Assembly (NCBI GenBank): GCA_014695195.1
Contig: JACJNW010000022.1
Coordinates: 186,001-250,000 of the forward strand
DNA from: Cyanobacteria bacterium FACHB-DQ100
Lineage (GTDB): Bacteria; Cyanobacteriota; Cyanobacteriia; Leptolyngbyales; Leptolyngbyaceae
DNA: 64,000 bases
Direction: 5' to 3'
The notes under the pieces were generated by a model, which did no database searches, was not told where the DNA came from, and worked only from the letters and a program-made list of their open reading frames with translations. Each line of letters opens with the position of its first letter. Positions within the stretch are counted from its first letter, which is position 1. This document shows, in pieces, positions 27,011 through 36,352 of the stretch. Made by a program: the position numbers and the translations under genes.

Positions 27011-28276
27011 ATGCCTACCATTTCTGAAAACTCCTCGTTTCTTCCCACACCTTCTGGTGCGCTCAGGATCGATGGCCTTGCATCACTCAGTTCAATCGGG
27101 GTTGATCGCAACTCGGCAGATACACTGACTGAACAGGTTCAGCTTTCGTTGATCGTTCCGACCTACAACGAAAGCGGCAACATTCACCGGATTATTCGGA
27201 TTCTGTGTAATCTTCTCGATCAGGCTTTGCCGAATGATTACGAGTTGATTGTAGTGGATGATAACAGCCCCGATCGCACCTGGGAACTGGCGCAAGCGTT
27301 GATGCCAGACTATCCGCATCTGCGCGTGATGCGTCGTCAAACCGAGCGAGGACTTTCAACCGCAGTCATTCGGGGGTGGCAAGCGTCGAGAGGGCGAGTG
27401 TTGGGTGTGATTGATGGGGACTTGCAGCACCCGCCAGAAGTGTTGATGAAGCTATTTGCGGCGATCGCTCAGGGTGCAGATGTGGCGGTTGCGAGTCGTC
27501 ATGTTGAAGGAGGCGGAGTCAGTGACTGGAGCGCGGTGCGACGGTTTCTGTCACGAGGTGCTCAGACGCTGGGCTTGGTGATTTTACCCAATGTGCTTAG
27601 CCGAGTTTCAGATCCGATGAGCGGCTATTTTATGGTGAGACGCAGCGCGATCGCAGGACAAGTTCTCAATCCATTGGGCTACAAAATCCTGATCGAAGTG
27701 CTGGGGCGTGGTGATATTGCACAGGTTGCGGAAGTTGGATATGTCTTCCAAGAGCGAGAAGAAGGTGAAAGTAAAGTTACTTGGAAGCAATACAAAGACT
27801 ACATTCACCATCTACTGCGGCTGCGCTTTTCAACTGGTCGGCTGGGGCGAATTTCACACAAATTGGATTTTCCACTGGGGCGCTTTATCCGCTTTGCGTT
27901 AGTCGGATTTAGCGGGCTTGCAGTGGATATGACGGCGCTATACTTGCTTTATGATGTCTTGGGATTTGGGCTGACTCGCAGTGCGATTTTGGCGGCGGAA
28001 CTGGCGATCGTCAATAACTTTTTGTGGAACGATCTTTGGACATTTAGAGATTTTTCTAAGCAGCAGCGAAAACGGCGACAGATTGTTAAACGGTTTGTGA
28101 AGTTCAACATCATCTGTCTGATGGGGCTGATCCTGAAAATCTTGCTGTTGAATCTCCTGTTCAACGGTCTGCATCTCAACGCTTACGTCGCAAACTTCCT
28201 GGCAATCATCGCTGTAACCATCTGGAATTTCTGGATCAATCTGAAGCTAAGTTGGCGTGTGACTGAAGTGAAGTAG
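27011..28276 (+). CDS. dolichyl-phosphate mannosyltransferase-like GT2 fused to a GtrA domain
   Basis: 421 residues. The GT2 domain (about 45-270) has LIVPTYNESGNI, VVDDNSPDRTWE, RGLSTAVIRGW, VIDGDLQHPPE and DPMSGYFMVRRS, as in DPM1/polyprenyl-P-mannose synthases. The GtrA-like domain (about 290-415) has four membrane helices with FALVGFSGLAVDMTALYLL and NNFLWNDLWTF. The GT2 part makes polyprenyl-P-sugar and the GtrA part is thought to anchor or flip it. It is divergent to the GT39 gene that could use the product. Confidence 0.9.
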   Translation: MPTISENSSFLPTPSGALRIDGLASLSSIGVDRNSADTLTEQVQLSLIVPTYNESGNIHRIIRILCNLLDQALPNDYELIVVDDNSPDRTWELAQALMPDYPHLRVMRRQTERGLSTAVIRGWQASRGRVLGVIDGDLQHPPEVLMKLFAAIAQGADVAVASRHVEGGGVSDWSAVRRFLSRGAQTLGLVILPNVLSRVSDPMSGYFMVRRSAIAGQVLNPLGYKILIEVLGRGDIAQVAEVGYVFQEREEGESKVTWKQYKDYIHHLLRLRFSTGRLGRISHKLDFPLGRFIRFALVGFSGLAVDMTALYLLYDVLGFGLTRSAILAAELAIVNNFLWNDLWTFRDFSKQQRKRRQIVKRFVKFNIICLMGLILKILLLNLLFNGLHLNAYVANFLAIIAVTIWNFWINLKLSWRVTEVK

Positions 28277-28288
28277 ACTGAAGTTATT

Positions 28289-29440
28289 TTAGTTTTTCAG
28301 TAACGGATAATATAACTGTCCGGTTGCATTAATTAGCCCTGCTTCGTTCCCTGCTTGGGTTCCGGTTCCGGTGAAAATATCCACTCGTCCTGCGCCAATA
28401 ATCGCGCCGCCTGTATCTTGATCCAACATAAAGCGACTGACCGATCGCGGCTCATACTGCCGATCCGCCTTCAAAATCGGTAGCTGTGTTTGAATCAACG
28501 CTAATGCTCCGGGCGGCATGAGTGATTTATCCGTTGCGATCGAGCGATCGGCAGTCACCGGAACTCCCAGACTTCCCAAGGCGGGCGCTCCGGAGGTATT
28601 TCTAAAAAACACAAACCGACGATTCCGAGGCAAATAGATATCTAGGTCTTTTGGATTCTGTTGAAAATACTTCAGCACGTTCGGGAGGTTGAGATCCTTT
28701 AGCTTCAGCTTGCCGTCTTTGACTAATTCGCGTCCGATTCCGGTGTAGGGCTGATCGGTTAATCCTGCAACGCCGATCGTCATTGTGGTTCCGTCAGTCA
28801 GCGTTAGGCGGGCGGAGCCTTGAACTTGAATCAAAAAGGCTTCTAGTCGATCGCGCATCCACACTAATTCCGAGCCGCGCAGCTTACCTTTACTACTCTG
28901 TAATCCGTCTGTACCTTCTAGCTCTAATCGGGTTGGGTGTGGCTTTTTCCACTGTGAGAAGTCAGCAGGAAGTGAGTATAGCGGGTAACGATAGGTAGCG
29001 GTTTGAGTGCGACTAGCGGTATGAACTGGCTCAAAATACCCCGTAAACGCAACCGTTCCTTGGTTGTCTTTGCCGATCGATTGATAAAACACAAATTCTC
29101 GTGCGATCGCTCTTGATAGCGCTCGGTTCGATTTCGCGGTTAACAGCAATTGTCGAAAGCGCTTCAAGCTGCGAATCACGCGATCGCGAGTAACGGTTTT
29201 GACCGGATATTTCTCATAGGCTTGAATTGCTTTCGGAGTTTCTAAGTATCGCAAGCTGTGATCAATCGCGCTTAGCATGGCTCGACGATCGCGCAAAATC
29301 TGATCATCAATTGCGACCGGAGATTTCACGAGCGGTTTGAGTGGTACTTGAACCGGAGCAGTAATCGGTTTGGGCTGTGCCAGCAGCGGAACAGTCGGCA
29401 CCCCAAAAAGTAACAAACTGAGAATGAGCGATCGTTTCAT
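28289..29440 (-). CDS. mltA: membrane-bound lytic murein transglycosylase A (MltA)
   Basis: 383 residues from the ATG at 29440; the frame is open a little further, but MKRSLILSLLLFGVPTVPLLA is the signal peptide. The MltA barrel has GKDNQGTVAFTGYFEPVH, YPLYSLP, LVWMRDRLEAFLIQVQGSARL and the catalytic 3D segment MLDQDTGGAIIGAGRVDIFTGTG. The enzyme cleaves the MurNAc-GlcNAc bond of peptidoglycan with 1,6-anhydro formation. The gene converges with the GT2-GtrA gene (12 bp apart). Confidence 0.93.
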   Translation of the reverse strand: MKRSLILSLLLFGVPTVPLLAQPKPITAPVQVPLKPLVKSPVAIDDQILRDRRAMLSAIDHSLRYLETPKAIQAYEKYPVKTVTRDRVIRSLKRFRQLLLTAKSNRALSRAIAREFVFYQSIGKDNQGTVAFTGYFEPVHTASRTQTATYRYPLYSLPADFSQWKKPHPTRLELEGTDGLQSSKGKLRGSELVWMRDRLEAFLIQVQGSARLTLTDGTTMTIGVAGLTDQPYTGIGRELVKDGKLKLKDLNLPNVLKYFQQNPKDLDIYLPRNRRFVFFRNTSGAPALGSLGVPVTADRSIATDKSLMPPGALALIQTQLPILKADRQYEPRSVSRFMLDQDTGGAIIGAGRVDIFTGTGTQAGNEAGLINATGQLYYPLLKN

Positions 29441-29498
29441 GAATGATTCGGATAAGAACACGATCGGATTTGCCCCACCAGACGTTCATCAAACAATC

Positions 29499-29532
29499 AA
29501 AGTCCCCACTCGTGGGGGATTTAGGGGGATTT
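29499..29532 (+). repeat. REP-like palindromic repeat, half-element
   Basis: The core CCCCACTCGTGGGGG is a short palindrome followed by ATTTAGGGGG. The same arrangement occurs twice, in opposite orientations, inside the element at 38476-38633. It lies between the mltA start and the end of the next gene. Confidence 0.65.
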
Positions 29533-29611
29533 CCGCAGACTTCAACGCAAGCCAAAGGCTTTTATCAAACTTATGTCAATGCCATTTGACTCAGAAAATT
29601 CGTGCAAGTTC

Positions 29612-31033
29612 CTAATCGTCTGCGCCACGATGCACTGTTTTCACCCACTTCAAGCGCTTCGGGCGAATTGACATTCTCAACGTTGCCGTAGACACGATCG
29701 CAAACCAGTGCAGCATATAAATCGCACCCCGCAAACCCTGCACCATCAGCGTTGCCCAATCGAGCAACGATTGATGTTTTGCACTCTTGAGCCGTCGAAC
29801 ACGCCGCAAGCCCCCGATCGCGCTGAATAAAAACAGCAACATCATCATCGCGGAAATCGGACTGGTCAGCATCATTCGGTGACGCAACACTGCCATGAGA
29901 AAATCGGGAATTGCAGCAGTCGGCATCACATACTGAAGCGTCCAAAACATCGCCAGATCTAGCGTTTTGCGGGTTCCCATGCGGTTTTGCAAAATTAACC
30001 GCCAGTAGTCGAGATAGCGCTGATAGCCACCTTCCGCCCAGCGATTTCGTTGATGCCAAAGCGCGATCGCGCTCGTCACACCCTCTTCATACACCGCAGG
30101 CTCCGTCACCACTTCAATATCCCACTGATTCAGATGCAGCCGGAAAGTCAAGTCCAAATCATCGGTGATCGTTTCCTCGTTCCAGCCGCCGCAATCGATC
30201 AACGCTTCTCGGCGTACCAGTTGACCATTGCCGCGCAGTTCACCCAATCCACCGATCACAGAACGCTGCTGATGAATAAACGCATCCAGCGCCATTTCTG
30301 CCATTTGCCCTCGAATCCAGAAGTTATTTGCATCTTTTGAATGAAACCCTGGCTCGGCTTGAATAATGGCTTTTCTAACCTGGATTGCACCGACATCACC
30401 GCGATCGAACACAGGCAATACGCGCCGGAGAAAATCGGGTTCTACTTGAGCATCCGCATCAAACACAACAATGAATTCGCCTTGTGTGAGCGGCAATACC
30501 TGATTCAGCGCGCCGGATTTACCACCGCCTGCATTGGCGGGACGATGAAATACGTTTAACTGCGGGTACTGCGTTGCTAACTGATCGAGAATTTCAGCCG
30601 TTTGATCACTACTGTTGTCGTTGATGATCCAAACTTCGTAGCGATCGTTTGGATAATTCAATCCGCACAGCATTTCGACTAAGCGCCCAACGACCGCTTC
30701 TTCGTTTTTGGCTGCCACCATCAGCGACACCCTTGGGAAAGCATCATCATCTTCGAGCGGTTTAGGCAAGCTGCAAGGACGCGCCAGAATCAATCGAGCC
30801 GCGTGAAGGCTCATCAACGTGGTCACACCCAAAACCAACCAGTAGCCCCATGCCATCAGATGCAGCGCGATCGTACTGCCCCAAATCGCAGCAAACATGA
30901 CCGCCGCTTTCTTCCTACGTCCTTGAAATCCGCGAAAGGTTTTCGGTTCTTCCGGATCGGGTAACTCCGTCATTAATGCGGTCAACGCCTCAAGCTCAAA
31001 AGAATCGTTTTCTTGCCAAGATTGCTCGGACAT
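29612..31033 (-). CDS. processive glycosyltransferase family 2 (membrane)
   Basis: 473 residues. Two N-terminal membrane helices (about 45-80) come before the GT2 domain with SLMVAAKNEEAVVGRLVE, INDNSSDQTAE, VFDADAQVEPDF (DxD), ITDDLDLTFRL and QRNRWAEG, the Q-x-x-R-W motif of processive enzymes. C-terminal membrane segments follow. The family includes cellulose, hyaluronan and poly-GlcNAc synthases and some lipid glycosyltransferases; the product is not predictable. Confidence 0.88.
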   Translation of the reverse strand: MSEQSWQENDSFELEALTALMTELPDPEEPKTFRGFQGRRKKAAVMFAAIWGSTIALHLMAWGYWLVLGVTTLMSLHAARLILARPCSLPKPLEDDDAFPRVSLMVAAKNEEAVVGRLVEMLCGLNYPNDRYEVWIINDNSSDQTAEILDQLATQYPQLNVFHRPANAGGGKSGALNQVLPLTQGEFIVVFDADAQVEPDFLRRVLPVFDRGDVGAIQVRKAIIQAEPGFHSKDANNFWIRGQMAEMALDAFIHQQRSVIGGLGELRGNGQLVRREALIDCGGWNEETITDDLDLTFRLHLNQWDIEVVTEPAVYEEGVTSAIALWHQRNRWAEGGYQRYLDYWRLILQNRMGTRKTLDLAMFWTLQYVMPTAAIPDFLMAVLRHRMMLTSPISAMMMLLFLFSAIGGLRRVRRLKSAKHQSLLDWATLMVQGLRGAIYMLHWFAIVSTATLRMSIRPKRLKWVKTVHRGADD

Positions 31034-31175
31034 AGTTGCAGTGTCTAACGCCCAGTAAGTGTTTCGTGTCGCTAAAGTTTCGTGTCACTAAAGATTCAAA
31101 TCGAATCGTAAAGTTTTCGCTACATTGACAGCTTACCGTGCGATCGCTCATTTGCGCGGATTTCTTCTAGCGCTC

Positions 31176-31484
31176 CTAATGGGCTTTTTCTTCCCACAAA
31201 TCTGGCACAGACTTTCCACATTGCCGCAGTTCGGAGTCTAAAAACAGCCAGTAAAGAATTTCTTCTGCGCGATCGCGCTCTTCGCGAATTTCGTCTAACT
31301 GACGCTTGATCGCTTCATACTGGTTCTCATCAGCACATTCAAACGCCTGCTCAAACTGAACCCGATGTCGATCTTGAATTCTGAGAAATTGATAAGCATA
31401 CTCATCGACACGCGGATCTTCAACCATCCAGCAGTGATCAATCACATACAAAATATCCGATCGCGACACAGATTGCAGGTTCAC
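31176..31484 (-). CDS. hypothetical helical protein
   Basis: 102 residues, acidic and helical, with a likely coiled coil at about 55-80 (rich in Glu/Arg/Asp) and aromatic residues near both ends. I do not recognise a family. It is 142 bp upstream-linked to the GT2 gene on the same strand. Confidence 0.55.
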   Translation of the reverse strand: MNLQSVSRSDILYVIDHCWMVEDPRVDEYAYQFLRIQDRHRVQFEQAFECADENQYEAIKRQLDEIREERDRAEEILYWLFLDSELRQCGKSVPDLWEEKAH

Positions 31485-31719
31485 TCAGTATCCTTAAACA
31501 CATGGGTATTCTGTCAGGCAACGCGAAAAATGACGCAGCAGTCGTTGGATCGTAAACAAATTAAGTACCATTGAAGTGTCATCTAGATTACAAAAGATAA
31601 AATTCTTTAAGCTTAAAGAAAACAGTTTTTAATATAGAGAATTGCAAAACCTCTTAAGGTTTGAGGATAAAATCCGTTAATTTAAGAGCATTAAAGCTCC
31701 TTAACCTCTCATTCCGCAT
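31485..31719. other. AT-rich divergent region with a perfect palindrome
   Basis: The stretch is markedly AT-rich and has no HIP1 site in its right half. It contains a perfect 18-bp palindrome at 31603-31620 (TTCTTTAAGCTTAAAGAA) and a small hairpin (AAACCT/AGGTTT) near 31645-31663. It holds the promoter of the 145-residue gene; a regulator site or small RNA is possible but unproven. Confidence 0.5.
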
Positions 31720-32157
31720 ATGAGAATTCAATTAGATCGAAAGTTAACAATCCGCCCTAAAAAACTGCTCTGCACTATCCGCAACACTCCCTTCGAGATG
31801 GGTAAAATTCGGCTCTTGCTCTACACCGATCGCGGATTGCTTCTCGGCGATATTTCTCCGGAGTGCCTCAAGCTTTCTTCTGCTGAAATTCGCGCTAAGC
31901 TGCGAGAAAGAGCCTGCATCCTGCTGCAAGAAGATGACACCTCACCGAATGACAGCATCAGAGAACGCGCTCTTGAACTTTTGCAAGCGACGCAAGAAGA
32001 CGTGAAATTTCCAACAGCATTGGACTGGTGGTTTAAGAAGTTTGAGATTTTTTCCGAAGAATCACAAGAACTCGAAGCCACTCGCACAGGACTATCTGAC
32101 TACTATTTGATGGAGCGATCGCGCTTACAAAAGATTCTTGACGACGATCGCGACTAA
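31720..32157 (+). CDS. hypothetical protein
   Basis: 145 residues, no signal peptide or membrane segment, charged and mostly helical in its C-terminal half (ERALELLQATQEDV, MERSRLQKILDDDRD). I recognise no family. It overlaps the open frame of the following SLH gene by 20 bp if that gene used its earliest possible start. Confidence 0.55.
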   Translation: MRIQLDRKLTIRPKKLLCTIRNTPFEMGKIRLLLYTDRGLLLGDISPECLKLSSAEIRAKLRERACILLQEDDTSPNDSIRERALELLQATQEDVKFPTALDWWFKKFEIFSEESQELEATRTGLSDYYLMERSRLQKILDDDRD

Positions 32158-32245
32158 CTCAAACCCGCAACCCAAACACACAACCCAAGCACACCACCCA
32201 AACCTAAAGCGATTTGCGCTAGTGTTGAGGAGTGGTGATGGACAG

Positions 32246-33508
32246 TTGATCGTGATACCGCTTCAGAAATTAACGGCTTCTTTGGGGTTGGCAATGCTGT
32301 GTGTGTTGCCCTTATCCAGTTGTTCTAACCTTCCCGGTGCAAACTCGCTGCGGGATTCACTTGCGGCTGACCCGCGACTGGATGGATCGCCGAGCCCGCA
32401 AGCTTCGAGTCAACCGCTCGTTCAGTTGCCCCCGAAGTTTCCGGCAGAAATTCCCAAGTATCCAAATGCCACGCTGATTGATGTTCAATCAACGGGTGAA
32501 CTCCCCACTGAGCAAAGCGCTGATTTGGTGACGCGATGGAAAAGCTTGGACGCTCGCGATCGCGTCTTCAATTTCTACCGGGATGAACTGCAAAAGAACG
32601 GGTGGACGCTCGATCAGCAGAACGCGGATCAAGGACAGTTGATTGCATCGCGGCAGGGGTTGAAAGCCGCGATCGGCATTCAGGCAGCGCAGAATGGAAC
32701 GAATTTTACGATCGAAACCAAGTCCGACGCGAATCAAGCTCCAAATACCGCACTAAAACCGAGTGATCCTAACTTTGTTGGGCCTGTGCCGCAGACTAAT
32801 GCTGCTCCACCTGCGAATACTTCTAACGTCCAGTTTTCCGATCTCGACCAAGCACCACAGGAACTCCGCAGCTATCTCAAAGATTTAGCTCAGCTTGGCA
32901 TCTTTGACACTCAAGCGAAGTCAAACAATAACCGCTTCGACCCGAATAAAAACATTACTCGCCGCGTTTATGCGCGATGGCTTGTGACAGCAAACAATCG
33001 GATTTACAGCGATCGTCCCGCTCGTCAAATTCGATTAGCGGTGAATACGGGGCAAGCTGCATTCCGGGATGTCAATGCCAAAGATCCAGATTTTGGGGCG
33101 ATTCAAGGGTTGGCAGAAGCGGGGTTAATTCCGAGTCCGTTGTCTGGCAATAGTGGGGCTGCCTTATTTCGCCCGGATGCGCCCCTGAGTCGAGAAGACT
33201 TAATTTTGTGGAAGATTCCGGTGGATACGCGGCAAGCGTTACCGAATGCCACGATCGAATCTGTGAAGCAATCTTGGGGATTTCAGGATGCCAATCGGAT
33301 TGATCCAAGAGCGCTCAGAGCCGTGTATGTTGATTTTCAAAATGGGGATCAATCCAACATTCGGCGTGCTTTTGGGTATACGACACTCTTTCAGCCGAAA
33401 CGATCGGTGACTCGTGCGGAAGCAGCAGCGGTACTTTGGTACTTTGGATTTCAAGGCGATGGGATTTCTGCTCAAGAGGCGTTGAAAGGTGGGGCAAAGC
33501 CCGGATAA
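32246..33508 (+). CDS. SLH-domain lipoprotein
   Basis: About 420 residues from a TTG at 32246 (GTG at 32252 is equally possible; the frame is open from 32138). From either start the N-terminus is a short signal ending in a lipobox, CVLPLSSC, so a lipoprotein is likely. A middle region follows, and three SLH-like repeats (about 220-410) with FSDLDQAPQELRSYLKDLAQLGIF, AFRDVNAKDPDFGAIQGLAEAGLI, and FQPKRSVTRAEAAAVLWYF. SLH domains bind peptidoglycan-linked polysaccharide. It sits 30 bp before the DUF3352 gene. Confidence 0.78.
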   Translation: MIVIPLQKLTASLGLAMLCVLPLSSCSNLPGANSLRDSLAADPRLDGSPSPQASSQPLVQLPPKFPAEIPKYPNATLIDVQSTGELPTEQSADLVTRWKSLDARDRVFNFYRDELQKNGWTLDQQNADQGQLIASRQGLKAAIGIQAAQNGTNFTIETKSDANQAPNTALKPSDPNFVGPVPQTNAAPPANTSNVQFSDLDQAPQELRSYLKDLAQLGIFDTQAKSNNNRFDPNKNITRRVYARWLVTANNRIYSDRPARQIRLAVNTGQAAFRDVNAKDPDFGAIQGLAEAGLIPSPLSGNSGAALFRPDAPLSREDLILWKIPVDTRQALPNATIESVKQSWGFQDANRIDPRALRAVYVDFQNGDQSNIRRAFGYTTLFQPKRSVTRAEAAAVLWYFGFQGDGISAQEALKGGAKPG

Positions 33509-33538
33509 TGTTTCTGGACAGAAAGTGATCTTACGATT

Positions 33539-35149
33539 ATGAAGTTTCGCTCTTTTCTCAATGCCGTGGCTGCGATCGCGGTCGTTCTCCTGCTAGTGGC
33601 AACGATCGGGTTTAGCTGGATTTTCGCTCAAAGTCCGTTCAGTTTACTCAAGGGCAGCCCAAAGAGTACGCCGACTGCGGCGATGTTTGTTTCCAAGCAA
33701 GCGCCTCTGATGGCTTCGTTGTTAGTCAATCCAGACCGATTAGAGAGTTTGCGTCAAGTGGTGGCAAAACCGAGCGATCGTGCTGCGACGCGCCAGGAAT
33801 TTGAGCGGTTTGAGCAAGGCATTTTGGGGGCGGAGCTGGATTATCAACGAGATGTGAAGCCGTGGTTAGGCGATGAGATTACCGCAGCGATTACCAGTCT
33901 GGATGTCGATCGCGATGACGAAAACGGCAAAGAAGCAGGTTACTTGCTGGCGTTGGCGACTAAGGATACCGAGCGATCGCGGGAGTTTCTTCAGCTTTTC
34001 TGGCAAAAACGTGCGATTGCTGGAGCCGATTTAGCGTTTGAGGACTACAAAGGTACGAAGATTATCTACGGCAAAGTAGAGACGGAATCTGTACCAATGA
34101 CGATCGCAACCGCCGTGGTGGGTCGTCAGTTTGTGCTGTTTGCGAATAGTCCGAAAGTGCTGCGGAATGCGATTAATAATGTTCAAGCCGTAGAACTTAA
34201 TTTGGAGAATTCAAGCGAATATCAGCAGGCGATCGCAGCGCTCGATCGTGGGCGAGTTGGCGTTGTGTTTGCAAATCTGCCGCAGTTGGCTGCGTTGAAT
34301 GGCCAGGACATCAAAGAGGCTGGCTCTGCCGCGATCGCGCTCGGTCTGGATCGCAAAGGATTAGTTGCGGAGACTGCGCTGATTCGGAGCGGTACAGAGT
34401 CTCATTTATCGAAACAGGCGATCGATGCGCTGAAATACATTCCCGCGATCGCGCCCGTTTCAGCAGCCGGAGTGAATTTAGATCAGTTGTGGTCAGGATT
34501 ATCAAGCGATCAGCTTGTCTCGAAATGGATAGATTCCCCGATCGCATCACTTGGAAAGCGATGGAATCTAAACTTACCGCAAGATATTTTTAGCTGGGTC
34601 AAAGGTGAATATGCGCTGGCATTGATTCCAAACGTGACATCATCGGAATGGGTGTTTGTGGCAGAGAAAACCGCAGATGCAGACAGCGCGATCGCACATC
34701 TTGACGACTTGGGTAAAGCACAAGGGATTACGGCAGGAACGCTGCAAGTTGGAGATCAACCTGTATCGGTTTGGACGCGATTGGATTCTACAAATGCCGC
34801 CAAGAAAATTGATGCTGAAGTGGTTGGAGTTCACACAACGATCGGAAACTACGAAGTTTTCGCAACTTCGATGAATGCGATGAATACGATTCTGAATGCG
34901 AAAAAGAACGTCTTAGCAAATAGCAAAACATTCGATCAAGCGATCGCAGCATTACAAAAAGAGAACACCGGATATCTATACGTTGATTGGGAAACGGCAC
35001 AGCCGATTTTAGAGCAGCAATTACCGATTCTTAAAGTTGCAGAACTCGCAGCCGCGCCAATTTTTGAACATCTACGATCGCTGACCATTAGTAACTACGG
35101 CAATCGATCCGGGGTGCAGCGCGGTGGTGTATTTATCCGACTGAGCTAA
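33539..35149 (+). CDS. DUF3352 protein, membrane-anchored
   Basis: 536 residues. One N-terminal membrane helix (about 8-30) is followed by a large periplasmic region with SKQAPLMASLLVNPDRLE, the DVKPWLGDEITAAITSLD segment and VVGRQFVLFANSPKVLRNAINN, all matching the cyanobacterial DUF3352 family. The function is unknown. It follows the SLH lipoprotein by 30 bp, suggesting a shared envelope role. The 3' end overlaps the convergent oxidoreductase gene by 17 bp. Confidence 0.85.
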   Translation: MKFRSFLNAVAAIAVVLLLVATIGFSWIFAQSPFSLLKGSPKSTPTAAMFVSKQAPLMASLLVNPDRLESLRQVVAKPSDRAATRQEFERFEQGILGAELDYQRDVKPWLGDEITAAITSLDVDRDDENGKEAGYLLALATKDTERSREFLQLFWQKRAIAGADLAFEDYKGTKIIYGKVETESVPMTIATAVVGRQFVLFANSPKVLRNAINNVQAVELNLENSSEYQQAIAALDRGRVGVVFANLPQLAALNGQDIKEAGSAAIALGLDRKGLVAETALIRSGTESHLSKQAIDALKYIPAIAPVSAAGVNLDQLWSGLSSDQLVSKWIDSPIASLGKRWNLNLPQDIFSWVKGEYALALIPNVTSSEWVFVAEKTADADSAIAHLDDLGKAQGITAGTLQVGDQPVSVWTRLDSTNAAKKIDAEVVGVHTTIGNYEVFATSMNAMNTILNAKKNVLANSKTFDQAIAALQKENTGYLYVDWETAQPILEQQLPILKVAELAAAPIFEHLRSLTISNYGNRSGVQRGGVFIRLS

Positions 35150-36314
35150 AGCGATCGAGTGAAACCTGATTTAGCAGTGAATCAGGTTCACCTTTTGCTT
35201 GACGTGCAAAACGACGCGCTAGAGGCGGCACGATCGCCAGCGGATTACCAAACCCTGAGAAAACATGAAGATTTTCGCGCCCTGGAATCTTGCCCATCAG
35301 GGGGAGACGATCGCCGCTAAATGCTACTAAACAATGCTGCCAATTGCCCGCTAACGCTCCAACTTTCGGCAACACCCGACTAATCTTCTTTCGCAAGTCT
35401 GCTTCACTTTGAGTTGCATCGATCGCTGCATTCGGATCAGTTAAGGTGCGGCTGACTTGTCCAATCAGCAGCCGTCCATCGAGAAATTGTACGGCTCCAG
35501 CATCGAGAATAGCAGGTGCAGGTTCTGCTCCCGGTTGATCCCAAATCACATCATCTCGACTGGCATTCGCTTCGAGTTGAAATCGTTCCGCTTCAGCAGG
35601 CATCACTAAGGTACTGAGGCGTAAATCCGTGGCTGGGATCTCGATGATTTCAGCATGGGTGAAATATTGGGCGATCGCAATTCCCGCTTTTTTCAAGAAT
35701 TGCCGCGTCACTCCACCCAGACAAAACACCACATTTTCTCCAAAGAATTCGCCTTCTGTAGTGTTGACTCCACCTTCAATTAAGTTTGTCACCGTAGCAA
35801 TCTTGTAAGTTCCGCGCGGCGCAAGCACCGCGCTCCGCGTTCGCTGCATTGCTCCAATGTAAGCCTGTGCTGTTTTTCCCGCATCGATATGCCCATGTTT
35901 AACCGTGAGCGCTCCAGCAATTCCCGCCGGATCAAGTAAGGGTTCGAGGTCACAAGCAGCCTCAACGGTGAGGAATTGGGGTGGTGTCGCAAAATTGGCG
36001 TAGGCGGCGACCAGTTTTGCAGGATCGGATTCGGGGGCGATCGTCAGCAATAAATCAATTTCACGAAATTCTGTTTCGCCGTCCAATTCAGCCGAGAGTG
36101 TTGGGTAAATCGCTTTACTTTCAGCACAGAGTTGGCGAGTTAGATCGGTTGTGCCTGACCAGTAAGCAATGCCTCCGTAACTTAATCGAGTTGCAGATTG
36201 AGAATTCGGATCAGCCTCTAGGAGAAGCACCGAAAAGCCTTGCTGCGTCAGTTCATAGCTGAGCGATGCGCCAGTAATGCCAGCACCGATCACAATCCAA
36301 TCGTAAGTCTGCAT
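35133..36314 (-). CDS. FAD-dependent amine/glycine oxidase-like oxidoreductase (DAO family)
   Basis: 393 residues. N-terminal FAD Rossmann motif WIVIGAGITGASLSYELTQQG with an Glu at the end of strand two (LLLEAD), SYGGIAYW, and a C-terminal FSGDRLPLMGKIPG ... VFSGFGNPLAI segment where the family binds the isoalloxazine. This is the DAO/GlpD superfamily, which oxidises amino acids, sarcosine or glycerol-phosphate. The substrate is not known. Confidence 0.85.
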   Translation of the reverse strand: MQTYDWIVIGAGITGASLSYELTQQGFSVLLLEADPNSQSATRLSYGGIAYWSGTTDLTRQLCAESKAIYPTLSAELDGETEFREIDLLLTIAPESDPAKLVAAYANFATPPQFLTVEAACDLEPLLDPAGIAGALTVKHGHIDAGKTAQAYIGAMQRTRSAVLAPRGTYKIATVTNLIEGGVNTTEGEFFGENVVFCLGGVTRQFLKKAGIAIAQYFTHAEIIEIPATDLRLSTLVMPAEAERFQLEANASRDDVIWDQPGAEPAPAILDAGAVQFLDGRLLIGQVSRTLTDPNAAIDATQSEADLRKKISRVLPKVGALAGNWQHCLVAFSGDRLPLMGKIPGRENLHVFSGFGNPLAIVPPLARRFARQAKGEPDSLLNQVSLDRFSSVG

Positions 36315-36352
36315 AAAAAGATGAGGAATGATAGGGCGAATTGATCTTCGGA

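Noticed and set aside
29571-30059. 162-codon minus-strand frame inside the processive GT2 gene
   Set aside because: Out-of-frame shadow of a strong GT2 gene; the true frame holds all the catalytic motifs.
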